From Halomonas alkaliantarctica (GTDB lineage Bacteria > Pseudomonadota > Gammaproteobacteria > Pseudomonadales > Halomonadaceae), in NCBI RefSeq assembly GCF_029854215.1, contig NZ_CP122961.1, positions 1,302,001 through 1,366,000 of the forward strand: a stretch of DNA of 64,000 nt, written 5' to 3'. The notes beneath the pieces were generated by a model. It had not been told where the DNA came from. It made no database searches and saw only the letters and a list, made by a program, of their open reading frames with translations. The position numbers were made by a program, and so were the translations under genes. This document shows positions 23,750-32,400 of this stretch, piece after piece (positions within the stretch are counted from its first letter, which is position 1; every line of letters begins with the position of its first letter).

Positions 23750-25099
23750 TTATTTTTTAGCTTTCTTCTTGTTTTTCTTGCTGGAGTTACTTTCTCCACT
23801 CTGGATACTCGCAGTGCTTTGCTCGCTTTCTGTATTCTCATCTTTACTGTCATCACCCTCTCTGTCCGGCTTATCGCTGCCTTGGTGAGTAAGCGGGCTT
23901 GCTTGGTCTAAGCGCGGGTGGTTATCCAGGAATTCACGCTGTAGGTCAGGTATGGCATCCAAGGCTTGCAGGGTATGCGTGAGGGCGTGAATAGCCGCCA
24001 GCACATCTTGCGTGTGGCCGGTTTCGGAGATGGTGTGCATGTTGCGGATGGGGAAGCCAATCGAGGTGGCGGCGCTATCGATAGACGCCAATACACCTGC
24101 CATGCCATCGGTACCCGTATCCACGCCGACAATATCGCGTTGCAGCGGAATGTCCTGCTCTTTAGCGGCGGTAGCGATAATCCGGTTGAGCTGTTCACTG
24201 GCAATTGAGCCCACCGCCATGGTGAAGCCTTTGCCCATTTCCAGCGGCTGCATGCGCTTGTCGCCAATACCGGGCGCAGCCACATAGTCGTGGTTTACAT
24301 CGACGCCTATCAAAGCATCCGGCTTCATTTCGCCTGCCATCACGCGGCTGCCGAAACGGCCAATCTCTTCGTAGCTGGCAATCGCAAACAGTACGCGCAC
24401 GTTTTGGGTACCGCCTGCTTCTGCGATCAGGCGCGCCACTTCTGCGGCCACAAAGCAGCCTAGGCCGTTATCCAGGTAAGCGCCGTAGAACGTATTAGGG
24501 CTAAAGCCTGGGCGGATAGGGCGGTCGAAAATAATCGAATCGCCGGGGCGAACACCCAAGTTCAGCACCTGTTGCTTTTTATTTTCGCCGTGGATCTGTA
24601 AATCCAGGTAGATCTGCTCTTTTTTCAGCCCTTTACTGCCATCGCGCTGGGCAGGATCGGAGAAGTGAATCGCGCCCAGTGCTTCTACCGTGCCGCCTTC
24701 AATGCAGCGATAACTGCCGGGTGCATCGGGGTCTTCGCTAAACAGCTTCACTTCATGGCCGATCAGCACGGTAGGCAGAAAGGAGTCGGTGTTGATCCAG
24801 ATCTTGCCGTCTTCACCAATCGAGCGCACCTGCATACGGATTTTGTCCGCATGGCCGATGATCATGACCTTGAACATATCGTCGCGGTCAGGGTGGGTGT
24901 CCAAGACAACGCCTGCGTTGCCCTTGAACTGGTGAAGGTGCCAGCTTTTGGGCGCGAAGCTCTCAAAATGCGGTTTGAGCACGCCATAGGTCATGGCGGC
25001 TTCCAGGCCTACTGGGCTGGGGGCGGCCAGAATATCGCGCATCAGTTTGAACTGCGCGTCGGGCATTGGTTGCGTCCAGGGTTTTGCACTATCGCTCAT
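23750..25099 (-). CDS. M42 family metallopeptidase (glutamyl aminopeptidase-like)
   Basis: A 449-residue M42 peptidase. Metal-ligand motifs are visible: IIGHADKI (His), GAYLDNGLG (Asp), ASYEEIGRFGS (Glu-Glu pair), GVDVNHD and a late His in NMHTISETGHTQD. M42 enzymes are cytoplasmic, tetrahedral dodecamer aminopeptidases with cobalt or zinc. After about residue 390 comes an unusual low-complexity tail, rich in Asp, Glu, Ser and Asn and ending KKNKKKAKK, that is not part of the catalytic fold. Acidic stretches are common in halophile proteins, but the terminal lysine run is odd. Confidence 0.9.
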   Translation of the reverse strand: MSDSAKPWTQPMPDAQFKLMRDILAAPSPVGLEAAMTYGVLKPHFESFAPKSWHLHQFKGNAGVVLDTHPDRDDMFKVMIIGHADKIRMQVRSIGEDGKIWINTDSFLPTVLIGHEVKLFSEDPDAPGSYRCIEGGTVEALGAIHFSDPAQRDGSKGLKKEQIYLDLQIHGENKKQQVLNLGVRPGDSIIFDRPIRPGFSPNTFYGAYLDNGLGCFVAAEVARLIAEAGGTQNVRVLFAIASYEEIGRFGSRVMAGEMKPDALIGVDVNHDYVAAPGIGDKRMQPLEMGKGFTMAVGSIASEQLNRIIATAAKEQDIPLQRDIVGVDTGTDGMAGVLASIDSAATSIGFPIRNMHTISETGHTQDVLAAIHALTHTLQALDAIPDLQREFLDNHPRLDQASPLTHQGSDKPDREGDDSKDENTESEQSTASIQSGESNSSKKNKKKAKK

Positions 25100-25206
25100 C
25101 GTTGTCGCTCACTCATTTAGGTGGATATTCATCACCTCTAGTCTGCCAGATTCCCGCCCGACGTGTAGAGAAAGCAGTAGCAAAAACGCTGATTTGTAGA
25201 ACGCCT

Positions 25207-26091
25207 TTATTGGTGATGCCGAATTAGCTGTTGCAGCGCGCTAGAGGCAGCAGAAGGAGGATGATGGCGGCTTAATATAATGCCTAGCTCACGTCGAATG
25301 GTTGGCTCCACCAGCGGGCGGTGTTCAATACCATCAGCGGCAATTTGACGAAAACTGAGCGAGGGCAGCACGCTAATGCCCAATCCCGCAGCCACCATGC
25401 GACCCACCGTGGCGATCTGGCGCGCATCGCACAAGATATCCAGCCGTTCGCCGACGCTCTGCATAATACGGTCAATATCCTGGCGCGAGCTGGAAAGACG
25501 ATTGATACCGATAAACGGATAAGTCGCGAGCTGGCTCCAGGCCACGGTCGATTGCGTCAATAGCGGGTGCCCACAGGGGCAAACGGCGACGTAGCTATCT
25601 TCGAGTACGGGCTCAAAGGTGAGGTCGTCAGCATCGCTGGGCGGCACCGAAAGCCCCAGGTCGGCGCGGCCTTCACGCACCATTTGATTGATCTGTTCGG
25701 CCAGCACATCGTGCAGGCTGAGGTTGATGCGTGGGTAAGCCTCATGAAAAAGTTTAATGACCCGCGGGAATAATCCTGCCGCCAGAGTGGGCAGGGCGGC
25801 CACCGTTACCTTTCCGCGCTGTTTTGAAAACTGGTCGTTGAGATCCTCAAAGGCTTCATTCCAATCATTCAAAAGCCGCACGGCGACGGGCAGAAAGGCT
25901 TCGCCTTCCGGTGTTAGTGCGAGCTGGCGCGTGGTGCGTGCAAATAGTGCACCGCCCACGTTCTCTTCAAGTTTACGCAGGGCAATAGAGATTGCCGGTT
26001 GGGAAAGGTGCACCCGCTCACTGGCCTCTGCAAGGCTGCGCGAATGGGCGACGGCAACAAAAACACGCAACTGCTGGATGCTTGGATTCAT
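25207..26091 (-). CDS. LysR family transcriptional regulator
   Basis: A 294-residue LysR regulator. The N-terminal winged HTH (QQLRVFVAVAHSRSLAEASERVHLSQPAISIALRKLEE) is complete, followed by the periplasmic-binding-protein-like co-inducer domain. It is divergent from the TAXI-TRAP operon across a 158-base gap, the standard arrangement for a LysR regulator and its target. The inducer is probably the transported organic acid or a metabolite of it. Confidence 0.93.
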   Translation of the reverse strand: MNPSIQQLRVFVAVAHSRSLAEASERVHLSQPAISIALRKLEENVGGALFARTTRQLALTPEGEAFLPVAVRLLNDWNEAFEDLNDQFSKQRGKVTVAALPTLAAGLFPRVIKLFHEAYPRINLSLHDVLAEQINQMVREGRADLGLSVPPSDADDLTFEPVLEDSYVAVCPCGHPLLTQSTVAWSQLATYPFIGINRLSSSRQDIDRIMQSVGERLDILCDARQIATVGRMVAAGLGISVLPSLSFRQIAADGIEHRPLVEPTIRRELGIILSRHHPPSAASSALQQLIRHHQ

Positions 26092-26221
26092 TTATAAAGT
26101 AAAACATAAATTAAAAACTATTCAATATACAAAATTAACCCGGCAGACCATGCTTGCTTTATCGCATGCAAACAGCGTCGCGATCACCGTTTTAGATAAA
26201 AAACCGCTCTACAATAACAAT

Positions 26222-26238
26222 AGCTCGCAAAGCGAGCT
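26222..26238 (+). promoter_or_regulatory. Leader hairpin before the TAXI gene
   Basis: AGCTCGC-AAA-GCGAGCT is a perfect seven-pair hairpin ending about three bases before the GGAG ribosome site of the TAXI gene. It could mask or protect the translation start. A TACAAT -10-like hexamer lies just upstream (about 26210). Confidence 0.5.
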
Positions 26239-26249
26239 TCGGAGACACA

Positions 26250-27215
26250 ATGAAAACGCTACTGACCGCCATGGTGGCAAGCGCCGCGATGCTTGCTGCT
26301 GCCACTTCCCATGCCGATGAGCGCCTGCTGATTGGTTCAACCTCCAGTTCCTCCAGCCACTACAGCTACTTTGTCGCGGTTAACCAAATCATTAATAACC
26401 AAGTCGAAGGGGTGAGTTCCTCCGTTGCGGAAACCGGTGCCACCGTGGATAACCTACGCCGTTTAGGCCGCAACCAAATCGATATGGGCTTGGTCACCAC
26501 CAATACGGGTTATCACGCCTACGCGGGTGAGGAAGATTTTGAAGGCCGCCCCGTCGATAGCCGCTTGCTATGGGTTTACACCGTGGCACCGCAGAATGCC
26601 GTAATGCGCCAGGATGCCGAGGTGGAAACGTTCGCTGACTTAAACGGTGTGCGCTTCAACCCAGGGATAACCGGGTCAGCCACTGAGAAAACCACCGAAG
26701 CGGTGATGCGTACCCTCGGCATCGAACCTGACTACGTGCGCGGCTCAACGACCGATATGGTCGACGCCATGAAAGATGGCCGGGTGATGGGGTCGGTTAA
26801 GTCGGGCGTCGGAGAGCGCCTGGATGGCTCCTCTATGGATATTGCCACTTTCACACCGATAAGCGTGCTGTCGCTAAACGACGAAGAAGCCGACACCTTA
26901 CGCACTGAAATGCCCGACGTCGCCATTGTTGATGTGCCTGAAGGGGCTGCAGAGGGTATTCCTGCTTACACCACCTGGGCGTTCGGCGTCGCTGTGCATG
27001 CTCATCCAGACATGGATGACGAGACTGCCTATCAAATCGTCAAAGCCGTGATGGAAAACCCAGAGCCGCAGGTTAACGCCTTTGCGGCCATGCAGGATGC
27101 GGATATGGCGAAGATGACTCTGGAGGTTGGCACCGTGCCGCTTCATGCCGGCGCTGCGCGCTATTTCGAAGAGCAGGGGTATGACATCCCCGATGCCTTG
27201 CAGCCAGTCCAGTAA
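26250..27215 (+). CDS. TAXI family TRAP transporter solute-binding protein
   Basis: A 321-residue periplasmic binding protein with a clear signal peptide (MKTLLTAMVASAAMLAAATSHA, cut before DE). The mature part follows the TAXI pattern: LLIGSTSSSSSHYSYFVAVNQII, then a GATVDNLRRLGRNQIDMGLV stretch and PGITGSATEKTTEAVMRTLGI. TAXI proteins capture carboxylic acids or related solutes for TRAP permeases. It is the first gene of a four-gene operon with the fused permease and two AtuA-family genes. Confidence 0.93.
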   Translation: MKTLLTAMVASAAMLAAATSHADERLLIGSTSSSSSHYSYFVAVNQIINNQVEGVSSSVAETGATVDNLRRLGRNQIDMGLVTTNTGYHAYAGEEDFEGRPVDSRLLWVYTVAPQNAVMRQDAEVETFADLNGVRFNPGITGSATEKTTEAVMRTLGIEPDYVRGSTTDMVDAMKDGRVMGSVKSGVGERLDGSSMDIATFTPISVLSLNDEEADTLRTEMPDVAIVDVPEGAAEGIPAYTTWAFGVAVHAHPDMDDETAYQIVKAVMENPEPQVNAFAAMQDADMAKMTLEVGTVPLHAGAARYFEEQGYDIPDALQPVQ

Positions 27216-27230
27216 GGCACATCGGAGAAA

Positions 27231-29147
27231 ATGATCATGCGCGAGACAGTCACCAAAGGCTTGGCGCTCCTGCTGGGTGGGCTAATCCTTTATACCTCCG
27301 CCACTGGGCCATTCGAGAGCTTAATTCAGCGGAGTATCTTTCTCGCGCTGGTCATCCTGCTAGGGCTTGCCGTTTATCCGTTAGGCGCAGGCAAGCGCTG
27401 GCGCCCGCTAGGTATAGTGATTGATGCGGTGCTGGCAGTGGGTGTGGTATTTGCCTGTAGCTATGTGGCGCTTAACCACGAACAAATTCTGGTCGAGCTC
27501 CCCTGGGCAACTCCTCGCGATATGCTGCTGACCGGCGTACTGCTGGTGGCCATTCTGGAGCTTTCGCGGCGCGCCATTGGAGCTATTTTTCCCCTGTTGG
27601 TGTTAGTGGGGCTAGCCTATGCGTGGTTTGGGGCCGCCATTCCAGGGCCGCTTGGCCACCGCGGCTTTGATCTCTACTACATGACCGAAACCATTTACCT
27701 CGGTGACTTGGGCGTGTGGGGCATGCTGGTGGGCGTGGCCGGCACCACCATTGCGGCTTTCGTGCTGTTTGGCTGTTTGTTGCTGCATACCGGGGGCGGC
27801 AATACCTTTATGGATCTTGCGCTGCGTATTAGCGGCCGCTCGCCGGGCGGTGCTGCTAAGGTGGCCACCGTAGCCTCCGGGCTGTTTGGCATGGTCAGCG
27901 GCAGCGCTGTGGCCAATGTGGCCACCACGGGCAACTTTACTATTCCGATGATGAAGCGCTTGAACTACCCACGACCCTTCGCGGCTGGGGTGGAAGCGGT
28001 CGCCTCGACCGGCGGCCAAATCGCACCGCCGATTCTGGGCGCTGCGGCATTCATCATGGCGGAAATTCTCGGCGAGAGTTACCTGCGTATTGCGCTCGCC
28101 GCTTTGCTACCGGCCATTCTGTTTTACCTGGGCGTATTCGTTACCATTCACTTGGTCGCCAAGCGCCGCCAACTTCAGGTCGTACCCGATGATGAGCTAC
28201 CAAGCTGGTCAGACGTGATGCGGGCCGAACGTATCATTCCCATTCTGGCCGCATTAGGCGGGCTGTTTTACGGTGTGCTTAGCGGCCGTTCGATTCAAAT
28301 GTCGGCGTTCTACGGCATCTTGATGACCGTGCTGACGTTCGTGCCTTTTGCGCTGATGGCCAAGATGTCGCTGCGCGAGATTGTCGGTAAGTTAGTAGCA
28401 GGCTTGGTTGATGCAGGCAAAGGCATGGTGATTATCGGCGTGCTGCTGGCTGGGGCGCAAATTCTCGTTGCCATGATCGGTATGACCGGCATCGGTGTGA
28501 CGTTAGCCAGCTTGATCGTCACGGTGGGCGGGGAGTCGCTGTTCCTGGTCGCCTTTATCGTCGGCGGCGTGTGCCTGATTTTAGGCATGGGGATACCAAC
28601 CACGGCAGCGTATGTGCTGGTGGCGTCGGTGCTGGCGCCAGCGCTTACCACCATCGGTGTCGAGCCGCTGATTGCTCACCTGTTCGTTTTCTACTTCGCC
28701 ACCCTGTCGGTGATTACGCCGCCGGTCTGCATTGCGGTATTCGTGGCCTCGGGCATCGCCGACACCAATTGGCTACCGGCGGCGGTTGAATCAGTGCGCT
28801 TGGCGGCGGCGATCTACGTTATTCCCTTCCTGCTGCTGATCTACCCGGCCCTGGCGGGGTTTGGTTCTGCCCTGGAGATCGTCTTGGCCAGCTGCCAAGG
28901 GGTTGTGTTCGTGATGGCGTTTGCCGCCCTGATGTCGCGGGTAGCCATGACGGGCAAACGCTTGATCGATGTCATTGCGCTGATCGCGGTGATTGGTCTG
29001 GCGCTGACGCCCGGCTGGCTGACCACCCTGGCAGCGCTAGCCCTGATCATTGGGCTGTTTATACGCCGCCGCTCGCTGCTGAGAGACGAGCTGGCGTCTG
29101 TCGCAGGCGACCACCCCTCTCTTCAGGCCAAGGAGACACAGCTATGA
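27231..29147 (+). CDS. TRAP transporter fused permease subunit (DctQM)
   Basis: A 638-residue membrane protein carrying the small (DctQ-like) and large (DctM-like) TRAP permease parts in one chain, the form usually paired with TAXI binding proteins. The N-terminal 130 residues hold about four membrane segments. The remainder has the DctM signature regions (GMVSGSAVANVATTGNFTIP, GGQIAPPILGAAAFIMAE, GMGIPTTAAYVLVA, TPPVCIAVFVASGIA). It drives Na+-dependent uptake, fitting a halophile. The stop overlaps the next start (ATGA). Confidence 0.95.
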   Translation: MIMRETVTKGLALLLGGLILYTSATGPFESLIQRSIFLALVILLGLAVYPLGAGKRWRPLGIVIDAVLAVGVVFACSYVALNHEQILVELPWATPRDMLLTGVLLVAILELSRRAIGAIFPLLVLVGLAYAWFGAAIPGPLGHRGFDLYYMTETIYLGDLGVWGMLVGVAGTTIAAFVLFGCLLLHTGGGNTFMDLALRISGRSPGGAAKVATVASGLFGMVSGSAVANVATTGNFTIPMMKRLNYPRPFAAGVEAVASTGGQIAPPILGAAAFIMAEILGESYLRIALAALLPAILFYLGVFVTIHLVAKRRQLQVVPDDELPSWSDVMRAERIIPILAALGGLFYGVLSGRSIQMSAFYGILMTVLTFVPFALMAKMSLREIVGKLVAGLVDAGKGMVIIGVLLAGAQILVAMIGMTGIGVTLASLIVTVGGESLFLVAFIVGGVCLILGMGIPTTAAYVLVASVLAPALTTIGVEPLIAHLFVFYFATLSVITPPVCIAVFVASGIADTNWLPAAVESVRLAAAIYVIPFLLLIYPALAGFGSALEIVLASCQGVVFVMAFAALMSRVAMTGKRLIDVIALIAVIGLALTPGWLTTLAALALIIGLFIRRRSLLRDELASVAGDHPSLQAKETQL

Positions 29148-30550
29148 GCTTTTTATTAGGCAGCGGGGCGGGCTTTTCCGGCGACCGTACCGATGCGGCC
29201 GTGGCGGTGGTGGCAGAGTTAATCAAGCGGCAGCAACCCTCGGCTCTAGTATTTGAAACCCTGGGCGAGCGGACATTAGCGGCAGCCCACCGGGCGATGC
29301 GTGAAGATCCCGAAAGCGGGTTTGAACCGCTATTAGACGAACTGCTGGCGCCGGTGCTGCGCGACTGCCTTGATCACGGCATTAAAATTCTAGGCAACTT
29401 TGGTGCCGCCAACCCCGGTGGCGCGTGCCAGGTAATTGCGGCGCTGGCCACACAGCTTGGCCGCCCAGATCTCAGCATTGCCCAGGTGCATGGTGACGAT
29501 ATCCGTCAACAGCTACATAGCTTGGATTTAGAGCGCTGGGAGGCCGAGCGACTGGAGATGCCGGGCGATGACGCCTTGATTTCAGCCAATGTCTACCTGG
29601 GTGCCAAGGCGCTGGCCGAAGCGCTGGCCATGCAAGCCGATGTCGTGGTCACCGGGCGTGTTGCCGACCCGGCGCTGTTTTTGGCGCCGTTGATGCACCA
29701 TTTCGATTGGCGTTGGGACGATTGGGATCGCCTGGCCTGCGGCATGATGGCGGGGCACCTGGCCGAGTGTGGTGCCCAAGTGAGCGGCGGCTACTTTGCT
29801 GACCCCGGTTTTAAAGACGTTCCGGGCCTTGCCACGGTGGGCTACCCGATTATCGAAGTAGAGCATGATGGCAGCCTTATTATTACCAAGCCTGCCAACA
29901 CCGGTGGCTGTGTTACCGAGCAGACGGTCAAAGAACAGCTGCTTTACGAAGTGCATGACCCGGCTAATTACCTTACTCCTGATGTCACGGTGGATCTTTC
30001 CCACGCGGAGGTACGTCAGTTATCACCCAACCGCGTGGCGGTGACGGGAATTCGCGGCAAGCCTGCTCCAGAGCGATTAAAAACCACCGTGTGCTACGAA
30101 GGTGGCTGGCAGGGCGAGGCGGAAATTTCCTATGCAGGGCCGAATGCCTTGGCAAGAGCCCAGCTTGCAGCGCAGGTACTGCGTGAACGATTGGTGTTTC
30201 GCGCTCCCGCGGAGCTGCGTACCCGCTTGGATATCATTGGTTTAGCCAGCGTGTTTGATAGCGATAGCGGCGAGCTTCAGCGTAGCGCTTCAGCTTCTAG
30301 CAGCGGCGATTATCGGCTGCGGCTGGCGGCCGAACACAGCGAGCGGCGCTGGGTAGCCCGCGCCACCCAGGAGCTATTGGCGCTCTACTGCGCCGGACCT
30401 GCGGGCGGTGGCGGCGTGCGGCGCCAGTTTCAACGGCGAGTGTTTACCGCCTCATATCTTGTCAAGCGTAGCGACGTTCATGCCCATGCCACGCTGTTTG
30501 AATCGTCGCCTTTCGGCGAACGCAGGAGTGAACGTTATGTTGCAAGCTGA
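29144..30550 (+). CDS. AtuA family acyclic terpene utilisation-like protein (DUF1446)
   Basis: A 468-residue protein of the AtuA/DUF1446 family. It shows GSGAGFSGDRTDAA near the start, KILGNFGAANPGGA, VVVTGRVADPALFLAPLMHHF, PIIEVEHDGSLIITKPANTGGCV and GPAGGGGVRR near the end. AtuA was named for the citronellol/acyclic terpene pathway in Pseudomonas, but the family is wide and its reaction is not firmly known. The link with a TAXI-TRAP transporter suggests catabolism of an imported organic acid. It is translationally coupled on both sides. Confidence 0.88.
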   Translation: MSFLLGSGAGFSGDRTDAAVAVVAELIKRQQPSALVFETLGERTLAAAHRAMREDPESGFEPLLDELLAPVLRDCLDHGIKILGNFGAANPGGACQVIAALATQLGRPDLSIAQVHGDDIRQQLHSLDLERWEAERLEMPGDDALISANVYLGAKALAEALAMQADVVVTGRVADPALFLAPLMHHFDWRWDDWDRLACGMMAGHLAECGAQVSGGYFADPGFKDVPGLATVGYPIIEVEHDGSLIITKPANTGGCVTEQTVKEQLLYEVHDPANYLTPDVTVDLSHAEVRQLSPNRVAVTGIRGKPAPERLKTTVCYEGGWQGEAEISYAGPNALARAQLAAQVLRERLVFRAPAELRTRLDIIGLASVFDSDSGELQRSASASSSGDYRLRLAAEHSERRWVARATQELLALYCAGPAGGGGVRRQFQRRVFTASYLVKRSDVHAHATLFESSPFGERRSERYVAS

Positions 30551-30893
30551 ACACACGCAAACGGCGGTGCACCCGCATTCCTCGGTTAGCCTTCATCAAC
30601 TCGCCCACGCCCGTGCAGGTGATAAGGGCGAGCGGCTGAATGTGGCGTTATTTGCCTATGACCCAAACCACTACACCACCTTGCTGGACCAGGTAACCGA
30701 GGAGCGGGTGCTGGCGCTGTTTGCCCACCGCGGTGCCAGCCGAGTGCGACGCTACCCTCTGCCTAATTTGGCGGGCATGAACTTCGTGATCGATGACGTG
30801 CTGCAGGGGGGCGTTAATGGCGCGCTCAACCTGGATGGGCATGGCAAAACACTGTCGTTTTTGCTGCTAAGCATGGAGGTTAATTCGAGCTAG
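30537..30893 (+). CDS. AtuA-related small protein
   Basis: A 118-residue protein starting at the ATG at 30537 with AGGAG nine bases upstream, overlapping the AtuA gene end by 14 bases. The pattern LHQLAHARAGDKGERLNVALFAYDP and LPNLAGMNFVIDDVLQGGVNGALNLDGHGKTL matches the small domain that in other genomes is fused to or follows AtuA. It probably forms a complex with the preceding protein. Confidence 0.85.
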   Translation: MLQAEHTQTAVHPHSSVSLHQLAHARAGDKGERLNVALFAYDPNHYTTLLDQVTEERVLALFAHRGASRVRRYPLPNLAGMNFVIDDVLQGGVNGALNLDGHGKTLSFLLLSMEVNSS

Positions 30894-30996
30894 ATCTTTT
30901 TAACCACGCCCCCGACTTAGGTGGTCATGACCCGCTGCCCGAAACACCTTACTATGACGACACAATACGCACGCTAATTAATATAACGATAGCCGT

Positions 30997-31044
30997 CGCT
31001 AAATAGCTAAGCCGTTAAATAGCTACGGCGTTAAATAGCTATGT
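30997..31044. repeat. Three tandem 16-bp repeats upstream of the MFS gene
   Basis: Three consecutive 16-base units based on CGTTAAATAGCTACGG (30997, 31013, 31029), each containing the palindromic TAGCTA. They end 31 bases before the MFS transporter start. They could bind a regulator or simply reflect slippage. Confidence 0.8.
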
Positions 31045-31075
31045 CGTCTCTTAAGAGCCGCTAAGGAGCAGCCCC

Positions 31076-32299
31076 ATGACCTCCGCAACGCTAGGTGCCC
31101 AGCGCTTCAAAGTGCTGCTGGCGGGCGTTTTTAGCCAAATATTATGTGTTGGCATCGCGCGCTTTGCCTATACCCCATTGCTACCGGTGATGCAGCAGCA
31201 GACCTGGATGGGGGATGCCGATGGCGGTTGGCTGGCGGCGGTTAACTACGCGGGCTATATGCTGGGGGCCGTGCTGGCCGCCTCTATTCACAGTATTTAT
31301 ATCAAAGACACGCTATTTCGCTGCGGGCTAATTCTGGCCGTGCTCACCACGGCGGGTATGGCGCTTACCGATCACTTCTGGGTTTGGGCAGGGTTGCGCT
31401 TTCTGGCGGGTCTTTCAAGCAGCGCTGCAATGCTATTAGCGTCAGGGCTGATTCTTCACTGGTTAATCCAACATCGTCAGCGCGGCGAGCTGGGAATTCA
31501 TTTTGCCGGTTTGGGGCTAGGCATGATTGTCGCGGCCGTGGCAGTGGAGATGATGCTCCAGCTTTCCTTTAGCTGGCAAACCCAATGGTGGGGCTTTAGC
31601 CTGCTGGGTGCCGTGCTGCTGGTGCCTGCCTGGCGCTGGCTGCCACGGCCGGAAAAGCCGTTAGAGGGGGCTCATCTGGCGAGTAGCCGAACCGCTATGC
31701 CGCCGACACGTACTTTTATGCGCTGGATGCTCGCCGCCTACTTTTGCGCCGGTTATGGCTATGTGATCAGCGCTACCTTCCTAGTCGCCATCGTCGAGCG
31801 GGAACCACTGCTGTCGGGGATGGGCAACTGGACGTTCGCCCTGGCCGGTTTAGCCGCCGCTCCTGCCGTCATGCTATGGGATTTAGTCGCCCGTCGAGTA
31901 GGCTACTTAATGGCACTGATGATCGCTATGAGCATTCAAGTTATTGGTATTGTGCTCCCAGCCATTACCGCGAATGCCGCAGTGGTGCTGCTAAGCGCCG
32001 TGCTTTACGGCGGCACTTTCCTTGGCTGTGTCAGCTTAGTGCTGACCATGGCGGGCAGGCTCTATCCCGCCAGCCCTGCTCGATTAATGGGGCAGATGAC
32101 GCTCGCATACGGTGCCGCCCAGATATGCGCTCCGGCGTTAACCGGTATGCTGGCGGAAGCCTCCGGCCACTATGGCGTTGGGCTGTGGTTGGCGGGCGGC
32201 TTTGTGACGCTTGGCGCCGTATTGCTGGCCTGTTTACGCAAGGTGGATCAAACCGCTCAGCGCTTGGATGCCGCAGCCAAAGCCTCGGTGTACGCCTAG
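31076..32299 (+). CDS. YbfB/YjiJ family MFS transporter
   Basis: A 407-residue major facilitator with about twelve membrane helices. The start VLLAGVFSQILCVGIARFAYTPLLPVMQQQTWM is characteristic of the YbfB/YjiJ group, including the conserved GIxRFxYTPLLP stretch. AAGGAGC precedes the ATG. The substrate is unknown. It may be under the control of the tandem repeats directly upstream. It follows the TRAP operon but is separated by about 180 bases. Confidence 0.9.
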   Translation: MTSATLGAQRFKVLLAGVFSQILCVGIARFAYTPLLPVMQQQTWMGDADGGWLAAVNYAGYMLGAVLAASIHSIYIKDTLFRCGLILAVLTTAGMALTDHFWVWAGLRFLAGLSSSAAMLLASGLILHWLIQHRQRGELGIHFAGLGLGMIVAAVAVEMMLQLSFSWQTQWWGFSLLGAVLLVPAWRWLPRPEKPLEGAHLASSRTAMPPTRTFMRWMLAAYFCAGYGYVISATFLVAIVEREPLLSGMGNWTFALAGLAAAPAVMLWDLVARRVGYLMALMIAMSIQVIGIVLPAITANAAVVLLSAVLYGGTFLGCVSLVLTMAGRLYPASPARLMGQMTLAYGAAQICAPALTGMLAEASGHYGVGLWLAGGFVTLGAVLLACLRKVDQTAQRLDAAAKASVYA

Positions 32300-32400
32300 C
32301 CCTTAGGAATAGCGTCTAGCCCTTAGGAACAGGGCTGAGTGGGCATTGCCCGTGAAATCCTTTAGGATGAGCGCCTTTTTCTGACAGGGTAAATGGGCAA

